From positions 2,113,001-2,177,000 of the forward strand of contig CP114482.1 of NCBI GenBank assembly GCA_027186245.1: 64,000 nucleotides of DNA. Reading direction: 5' to 3'. Positions 58,011 through 64,000 of this stretch are shown in pieces. The notes under the pieces were generated by a model. It searched no databases. It saw only the letters and a program-made list of their open reading frames with translations, and was not told where the DNA came from. Both the position numbers and the translations under genes were made by a program. This DNA is from Coriaria nepalensis (Eukaryota; Streptophyta; Magnoliopsida; Cucurbitales; Coriariaceae). Position 1 is the stretch's first letter, and every line of letters starts with the position of its first letter.

Positions 58011-60251
58011 TCAATGATAACTAAGATCAAACCTACAATACCTGCCTCCATTTTCACCCCACTCCTCCTCCCCTTCTTCTCCACCTCTACTATAAACCCA
58101 CCACAAAAGATTGCTCAAAGAATTCCCATCATCAAATCCATTCAAACTCCTAACCCGCTCCAAAGCCTTGTTCTTCTCATAAACCCCTTCCAAAGCATAA
58201 ACAAACCCTTTCCACCCTTCACCGACCGCTTCCCTCCCTAAAGCCGGCCATGTCCAATCCACAAGCTCCTTCACGAACCCTTTATCTGAAAACAAAGCTT
58301 CACTAATCGGCAACAATGGCAGCAACTGAATGCCGAGCCTACATTCTTTCCAATCCGGAGGAGCAAACCATAACCCACTGTCCCTCTTATTAGCCCATAA
58401 AACACCCACCACTCTATTCTCCCTTACAAACACCTCATCATAAATACTATAATCCCCTTCCTTCAATTGCCACCATGTTTGAGCCGATTCAATCTCAAAG
58501 GTCGTCAGCATTGACCCTAGAGCGGCTAGATGGGTATCTCCATAAGCTAACCCCATTAAAGAAGCCGAATAGTAAGCATTGACCGCTTCACTTGTGCTCT
58601 CTTGGTTCCTACCGTCTCCAAATTCGGTTAACCCACCGGCCCATGAATGTAATTTATACAAATCGAAGCATCTCAAACGAGGATAATTTGAATTAGACTT
58701 TCTACCCAAGTTCATAAAATCCGCCATTAAAGCATAAGCTTGGGGTCTATACTTTCTTCCCCAAAAAGAATCGATTTTTGCCAAAACAGCAATGCCATAA
58801 ACAAAGTAACCTAGATGATAATGATGATCATTATAAACTCCAAACCCGAAGTCGGCTCCCGAATCAACCGAGCCTTGTTTGGTTACAAGTCCACCCCATT
58901 TCCCATCATAGAGAAACCCATTTCCATTAAAGGTACCATCTAACCAAGGCTCAATAGCTTCTTTTAAAAAGTTCGTAACTGTAGGAATCACTTCATAAAA
59001 GCTTACTTCTTCAGCAATCAAGGCCAATCTTGCTGCTCTTGCAATCAATTTACCATAAAAATAAGAAGATTTCATCTCGATTCTACTAGCATTTAGCCCA
59101 TCAACATCATTTCTAAGTGCAGATATAATCTCGTCTCTATTTTCTTCTCCAACACCTCTAATTGAATGCCAAGTTATAGAAACAGAGTCTGGTTTTAAAA
59201 CCCATGAATCTCCAATCACACCCACTAAATCTCCATCTATGCTTTTATACTTGAAATCCTCTAAAACCGAAAATTCAGAATCGATATTACCTGATGAAAG
59301 GAGACGAAGATGGAGAGGGTGAGCTAGCATGAGCAAATTTCCAGAGCCTCTCTTTTCCCATTTGTATCTCAAAGAAAAGGGTATAGCGAAATGAGCATCG
59401 CCTGAAACAGGGTAACAAGAACTATGCCGGTCGAGAATTTCTTCATATCTCGGGTTTGAATCGGGCAAAATAGCAATCCGGATTATTCCAGAAAACCCAT
59501 CAGAAGTCAAGGAGGAAAGTGTGGGGTTCGATAAATTGATCGGAGAAGAAGTGTAAATGATCCATGTCTGATTGTTATTGAGATTGACTGTAAACTTTGT
59601 TCGAGAAGGGTTCGGAGAAAATGATAAGATCGCGTGGATGGTGGAGATTGAAATTGATGTGATCAGGGGAACTTCGCAGGTGAGGAAGGGGCTGCCTCGA
59701 ACGAGGAAGAAGCGGAGATGGGAAGAGGGGAAGTCTAGAGTGACGCTTAGATCGGAGAAGGAAGAGATTATGTGAGAATTCTGCGAAGAGGGAGAAGGTG
59801 AGGACGATGAGATGGTGAGATCGGCGTTGAAGACTTGGTAGAGGAAGGAGGAATTGGCGAAGCGAGAAGGGTAGGAGAGAGAAAGGGAGGAGAGAGAGGG
59901 TTTGATGAGGTAAGGGTGGATGTATTCAGGCTGGTCGCCATTCTTAAGGGTAAAGTTTTGGAAGAAGGAGTTGGTGGGGAGAGGGGAGGAGAGGAGGTGA
60001 GGGGAGAAGAAGCGGGAAGGATCGGGGAGGACTGTGGACTGTGTTTGCGGGAAGAGGAATTTTCTGGACGCCATTGTTGAAGCTTGAAATGGAGGCGGAG
60101 GCGGAGGCGGAGAAGGTGAAGAAGGTGGAGATGGAGGTTTTTCCGGGGGTTTATAATAATGAGGAGGAGGTGGTCGTTGTTTTCTTGAGGCTAATTTTCT
60201 GAAACTCTTGCTCATTAAGTTTTTGACGTTTCTTCCTACTTTATTCAACAT
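58011..60251 (-). CDS. Endo-1,3-beta-glucanase, glycoside hydrolase family 81
   Basis: GH81 enzymes hydrolyse 1,3-beta-glucan (callose or microbial laminarin-type glucan) with inversion. Single exon of 746 residues, as usual for plant GH81 genes. The ATG at 60251 is chosen because MLNKVGRNVKNLM fits the family; the frame runs open to 60530, but that part is low-complexity leader. A Pro-rich segment follows (about residues 25-55). Family blocks are FFSPHLLSSPLPTNSFFQNF, YPSRF, VYNDHHYHLGYFVYG with the catalytic Asp region, HSWAGGLTEFGDGRNQESTS and EAVNAYYSASLMG with the conserved Glu residues near 535-560, and KECRLGIQLLPLLPISE. No clear N-terminal signal peptide is seen; secretion would be unconventional or the protein intracellular. 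Confidence 0.93.
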   Translation of the reverse strand: MLNKVGRNVKNLMSKSFRKLASRKQRPPPPHYYKPPEKPPSPPSSPSPPPPPPPFQASTMASRKFLFPQTQSTVLPDPSRFFSPHLLSSPLPTNSFFQNFTLKNGDQPEYIHPYLIKPSLSSLSLSYPSRFANSSFLYQVFNADLTISSSSPSPSSQNSHIISSFSDLSVTLDFPSSHLRFFLVRGSPFLTCEVPLITSISISTIHAILSFSPNPSRTKFTVNLNNNQTWIIYTSSPINLSNPTLSSLTSDGFSGIIRIAILPDSNPRYEEILDRHSSCYPVSGDAHFAIPFSLRYKWEKRGSGNLLMLAHPLHLRLLSSGNIDSEFSVLEDFKYKSIDGDLVGVIGDSWVLKPDSVSITWHSIRGVGEENRDEIISALRNDVDGLNASRIEMKSSYFYGKLIARAARLALIAEEVSFYEVIPTVTNFLKEAIEPWLDGTFNGNGFLYDGKWGGLVTKQGSVDSGADFGFGVYNDHHYHLGYFVYGIAVLAKIDSFWGRKYRPQAYALMADFMNLGRKSNSNYPRLRCFDLYKLHSWAGGLTEFGDGRNQESTSEAVNAYYSASLMGLAYGDTHLAALGSMLTTFEIESAQTWWQLKEGDYSIYDEVFVRENRVVGVLWANKRDSGLWFAPPDWKECRLGIQLLPLLPISEALFSDKGFVKELVDWTWPALGREAVGEGWKGFVYALEGVYEKNKALERVRSLNGFDDGNSLSNLLWWVYSRGGEEGEEEWGENGGRYCRFDLSYH

Positions 60252-60959
60252 TTTTGTCCGATCTTTAATCGATATTTTTATTTTTAAAATTAATAAAAAA
60301 TATATATAAAATAAATGAGGATTGAGGAGAGAGATGGAGTTTGAATCGTTTAAGGTTATCTGGATAGAAGGTGACAGGAAATAGAGGGAGGGAAGATTGA
60401 GTGTTTCTTTTGATATATGGAAGCAAGCATTGGCCTCCTCCAAGAAATGAGGAAGTGTGTTTGGTTTATGGGAAAATTTGATTGGAAGTGAAGTTAAAAA
60501 GGGTTTGAATTGATGAATTTGAATCTCCATTTTTCGAAGAAAAGGATAAGTGTGAATGTTTTATTACTGTACCTCTAAGGAATGAATGAAGTACAACGTA
60601 CTACTACTTTTGTAGTTTTTAACGAAGAATCTAAAAAGCAATATATGGCTTTTTCAAATGTCTTTCGTACCATTTTTCTTGGAAGAAATTGTTAACATTG
60701 ATTATAAGCACGGAGAGCATGAGCAAGAAGCTATGAGTGAACGATAGGCCAAACGTGACATAATTAGCAGGAGAATAGAGCAATTAGGTGAGGCAGTGGA
60801 GTATGTTTTTGATAGCTTGAATCCTTACCGATTGTCGGGTCAGATTTAGTGGAGTATGTTTTTTCTTCTTTTTCTTTTTGAAGACGACTTCTTAAAAAGA
60901 GTCGTTACCTTTTTTTTCTCTCATTTAGAAAAATACTGGAATCCTAAAAGGATAATGTC
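60252..60959. other. GH81 upstream region
   Basis: Promoter and leader of the GH81 gene, AT-rich. No separate gene or RNA is seen. Confidence 0.45.
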
Positions 60960-62050
60960 TCGCTATCTGAAAATGTGACCAAATTTTTGGTCTGAAAAGT
61001 GTGTAGGTCATCCACTAATAAGGTTGGGAGAGACGTATTAACCACACTATTACCACACTCCATTATCTTCTCTGGTTTCTTCATTCTCATAAAGAAATTT
61101 ATCTGAGGTATTAGAGTAGTTGTTGATTGAGGACATTATGGGTAGAAGGTTTGAGAGAAGATGGGAACTTTGAGAGATGTTGGGTAAAGCCGGGGAAAGG
61201 AGGGGCGGGTGGATACTTTGAGGAGTGTTGGAACTTTTAGCTACTTTATCTGAGGCGTTGACGAGATGGAGATGATGATGGGACTAGAAGTCGTTTTCCT
61301 TGTTTGGCAGATGGGAGGGAGGAAGGTAAGCTTTTAGGAAGTAGGGAGTTTTAAGAGAAGATGTTTTGTTTGAAGTATCTTAGCTGAGTTGAGGGGGATG
61401 GATTGCGATTGGGTCTGAGGGAGTAGGGTCAACAGCCGGGCTAGAGGAGTCAGAAAGTATCATTACCACCTTTGATGATAAGGAAGGTATGAGATTGTGG
61501 TCACAGTGCAAAGTAGGATTATGGGTTGTAGAGAATTTGTCTGCTTCGAATTGGAGATTTATCTCTCTCAGAATTGTCAATCTTTTGTTTACAAGGTGAG
61601 AGGGAGTTCCCAATCTTATGGACAAAGTAGCCTGGAAAATTATCGTATTCAACATCTTGTCAAAAATCAGAGGATTCTTGCTCAATCAAGATTACATGCG
61701 TAAGGGATTTTGCTATGTCAAGTTCAACTAAGACAGTAGCCATACTAGGCCTACTAAGAGCAGAAGTCGCAGCATCAGTCTTAAGAGGCTTTCCAAGGAA
61801 CTTGGCAATAGGCATCAAAGCTGAATTAGCATAAAGATGAAAGGGAAGCTTGGGAAAACTAACCCAAATATGAACTACGGATGATTCTTCATCTAGAATA
61901 AAAGAGGAAGACCATTTGAGAAGACGCATAGGGAAGCCTTTGACGAACCAAGTTCCACGAGTCCAAAATCTGATATAATCTTTGGGGCAGGAGCACCTTA
62001 GAAGAAGGTGTTTATGATCAACGACCCCAATGGAAATTTGTTGGATGAAC
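60960..62050 (-). pseudogene. Decayed LINE-type retrotransposon ORF1 (DUF4283) fragment
   Basis: On the - strand the frame from about 62050 to 61660 codes for a DUF4283-like, gag-type domain of plant LINEs: KDYIRFWTRGTWFVKGFPMR, VVHIWVSFPKLPFHLY, and GKPLKTDAATSALSRPSMA followed by VLVELDIAK. After a frameshift, a related frame continues to 61380 (Asn/Leu/Ser-rich, ending SDPIAIHPPQLS), and stop-riddled sequence of similar style continues to ~60960. No zinc knuckle, endonuclease or reverse transcriptase is visible, so this is a truncated dead copy. The right border touches the amidase pseudogene. Confidence 0.7.
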
Positions 62051-62877
62051 CCAGTTTTAACGACAGCATCCCTCAATCAGTGCTTAAAGGGAAGAGACTG
62101 GGTATTATGAGAATTCCTTATTTCAATTTGAGTGATTTTCCACAATCAGTCATCACTACTTTTGGAAAACATTTCATTAACTTAAGGTACGAAATTTGCG
62201 GTGATGTTGTAATTAGCTAGTTGTACATACTAAACATGTCAATTAGCTAACTAATTTGTATTATATATTTGTTGGAAATGTTGTAGGAGACATGGTGCAA
62301 TTCTAATCGACCATGTTTGATTCCCCTACATCGATGAATTTCTGGGTTTGCAAAATTGACCAGAACCAGAAAAAGCTATTTTGGAAGACTTCAAGACTTC
62401 ATTGAATGCATACTTAAAAAAACTTGAGAATTCTCCGGTGTAATCTTTGGCCGATATCATAATGTTTAACGAGAATCATGAAAAGGCGAGCACATTTAAT
62501 TCGCGATAAAAACAATAATATCAAAACTATATTGTTCTTATCCCTAGGATTATGAATATAGGAAATGATCTACTCCTATGGTCAAGACTTGTTCTTATTG
62601 GCTAAAGAAACTCTCGGAGTAGGAAACAGAGAAGAGGCTCTCCTATCACAAATGCAAAAGCTGTCAAAGGAAGGCATTGAGAAAGTAGTGAAGGAGAACA
62701 AGTTGGATGCACTCCTTATTTCGGTGAAGATACTTCCATTGTTATTCCACATGGAGGGTCCCTGCAATCCAAGTCCCTGCCGGCTACATTGAAGATGGGA
62801 TACCTTTCGGCTTTTGCTTTGTCGGATTAAGGGGTTCGGAGCCAACACTGATTGAGATTGCATATAGCTTCGATTAG
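62030..62877 (+). pseudogene. Amidase-family pseudogene (C-terminal half)
   Basis: Successive pieces match the C-terminal half of plant amidase signature proteins. In order: LLDEPSFNDSIPQSVLKGKR and LGIMRIPYF (62035-62130); EKAILEDFKTSLNAYLKKLE and SLADIIMFNENHEK (62370-62490); YGQDLFLLAKETLGVGN; KENKLDALLI; and GYIEDGIPFGFCFVG with GSEPTLIEIAYSFD ending at TAG 62875-62877. Frames change several times (stop after NSPV near 62441, and a shift after LDALLI), and the N-terminal half with the Ser-Ser-Lys catalytic triad is absent. It abuts the LINE fragment, which probably replaced or displaced the 5' part. Confidence 0.8.
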
Positions 62878-63236
62878 GAAACCTCCTTTCTGATCAAGAT
62901 TTTGTTTACGTAAAATAAACTTCACTCGAGTCACACAAATAAAAGTATCAAATATGGCTACACATGTTTCTTAACTCGAGTCAATTTCAATTCAATATCT
63001 CCTTTTAATGTACGTGATTGTTCTCGTATCTTTGCCTCTGTCTTAGTCTTCCCTGCGGATATCAATTAGAGTAATACAAGTATAGTTATTAAGAATCATA
63101 AATCATATTACAGCGAATCAAAGATATTTAGATGAGATTGAAATTATAACCGAAACATCATGAAAATCATTTTGTGGAGGAAATAAAACAAGATTATATG
63201 CAACACAACATAAAAACATATTCGGACAATCAACAG

Positions 63237-63640
63237 CTAATCTACTCCTTGATGGTCTATGCAAATATACACATCTAAGAAGGGATATGCACCGTGTCGG
63301 TTTTCATTGCATCTAAGTTCGACTATTTTTCCCACCCTTTTTGTTATTGTGCATCGTATAAAATCTCGCATATATGGTTCATTTCTAGGAATAAATTCAC
63401 CTGAAATATGATATGAACAAATGAGACATTCTAATCCATCGATAGAGTAAATACTTTAACTATTTAGATCAGATTATATCAGTATTTTTTTCCTATCGAG
63501 TATGAACATAACTTAATCACAATCGCCTCGACATATCGTAAATTAGATATGTTAAGATCGAACACAAAACATTTAAAATCATACCCGATCTCATCATCAA
63601 AAACATTCTTAATGAAATTCCACTCTCCAACCTATACATA
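63237..63640 (-). pseudogene. Diverged T2 ribonuclease-fold fragment
   Basis: The frame from an acceptor TTTCAG at 63401-63406 codes for GEFIPRNEPYMRDFIRC, then KRVGKIVELRCNENRHG and LDVYICIDHQGVD followed by TAG at 63237-63239. This aligns with exon 3 of the array genes (VPSNQPY, ARIVGSSP, the ICMNRQGE block). The usual last block DCPN survives in another frame just beyond. Near 63600-63630 the codons for EWNFIKN resemble the start of exon 2 (WNFSSD). The remaining exon 2 and exon 1 are not recognisable. It is about 12 kb from the array and much more diverged. Confidence 0.6.
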
Positions 63641-64000
63641 GAAAGAATGGAAAAAATAAAAAAAAATAAAACTTGGGCCTCCAAGAGTACATTTAATTTA
63701 TATCATCACATCATATCTTAAAATTCCGATTAAAATATAGATAATAAGAAATAATAAAACATGAAAATAAAAACAATGATTAGTGAGAGGAGTTGAAATA
63801 AAATTAGAGGAAATTAGAAAGTCAACAAACATTAGAGGCACAAAAGTGAGGTCTTAGTCTTAGAAATAAATAAATATCGCGTGGCTTTATCTTCTTACCC
63901 ATTTTATGTTATTCTTGTTCATTCATGCATCCAAATTCTAAAATCTCTCTCTCTTTCTCTTTCATACCACTTGTTCTTTCTCCTTCCTCTTCATAGCTCT
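63641..64000. other. Terminal non-coding region
   Basis: AT-rich, ending in CT-rich sequence after 63940 that could be the promoter or leader of a gene beyond the window. No coding exon is supported. Confidence 0.4.

Noticed and set aside
1..64000. tRNA genes, CRISPR arrays, bacterial operon signals
   Set aside because: GTTCGAATCC-like strings near 49.25 and 51.15 kb resemble a T-loop, but they lie inside RNase exons with no matching acceptor stem. No regularly spaced repeats or bacterial features are present.

Overview
This is nuclear DNA of a flowering plant. Genes are split by AT-rich introns with canonical GT...AG borders, intergenic DNA is AT-rich with long A and T runs, and every recognisable protein belongs to a plant nuclear family (chloroplast FtsHi, NMCP/CRWN lamina protein, PERK kinase, GEX3, FLX-like). 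A eudicot is most likely. The S-RNase-like T2 array is compatible with a cucurbit or another rosid, but I cannot fix the family.

Layout. Positions 0.6-25 kb (+ strand except PRODH) hold RRP7 (rRNA processing), FTSHI3 (protease-less chloroplast FtsH), PRODH (mitochondrial proline dehydrogenase, - strand), an archaeal-type phosphoglycerate mutase, an FLX-like coiled-coil protein and CRWN1/NMCP1. Positions 25.8-37.5 kb (- strand) hold a ZCCHC8/PSP zinc-knuckle gene, GAMETE EXPRESSED 3, a small secreted Cys-containing peptide, and a TMEM33/Pom33-like gene that carries four disabling lesions. From memory, several of these pairs are also close together in Arabidopsis (FLL2, a ZCCHC8-like gene and CRWN1 around At1g67170-67230; ProDH2 and RRP7 at At5g38710-38720; FTSHI3 and a TMEM33-like gene at At3g02420-02450), so this is probably an old conserved block.

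Positions 37.5-51.4 kb are a dynamic accessory island. It holds a tandem array of T2-ribonuclease-fold genes on the - strand: three intact genes and two decayed copies, with a sixth, distant fragment near 63.3 kb. All three intact proteins have lost the CAS II active site, and two have also lost the CAS I histidine. The outermost decayed copy was split by an LTR-type insertion, which was itself invaded by a 1.3-kb solo LTR with a perfect 5-bp target-site duplication.

Positions 52-60.3 kb return to ordinary genes: a PERK receptor kinase and an intronless GH81 endo-1,3-beta-glucanase. Positions 60.9-63.7 kb are a graveyard: a LINE-type DUF4283 fragment, an amidase pseudogene and the T2 RNase fragment.

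Non-coding elements include a ~700-bp fold-back element behind the FLX-like gene, a dispersed ~130-bp MITE-like family in introns and intergenic DNA, a 67-bp perfect tandem duplication in a PERK intron, an intronic duplication with a 22-C tract in CRWN1, and a perfect 21-bp hairpin near 57.2 kb. Exon borders below were worked out by hand from splice consensus and reading phase; unresolved joins are stated.
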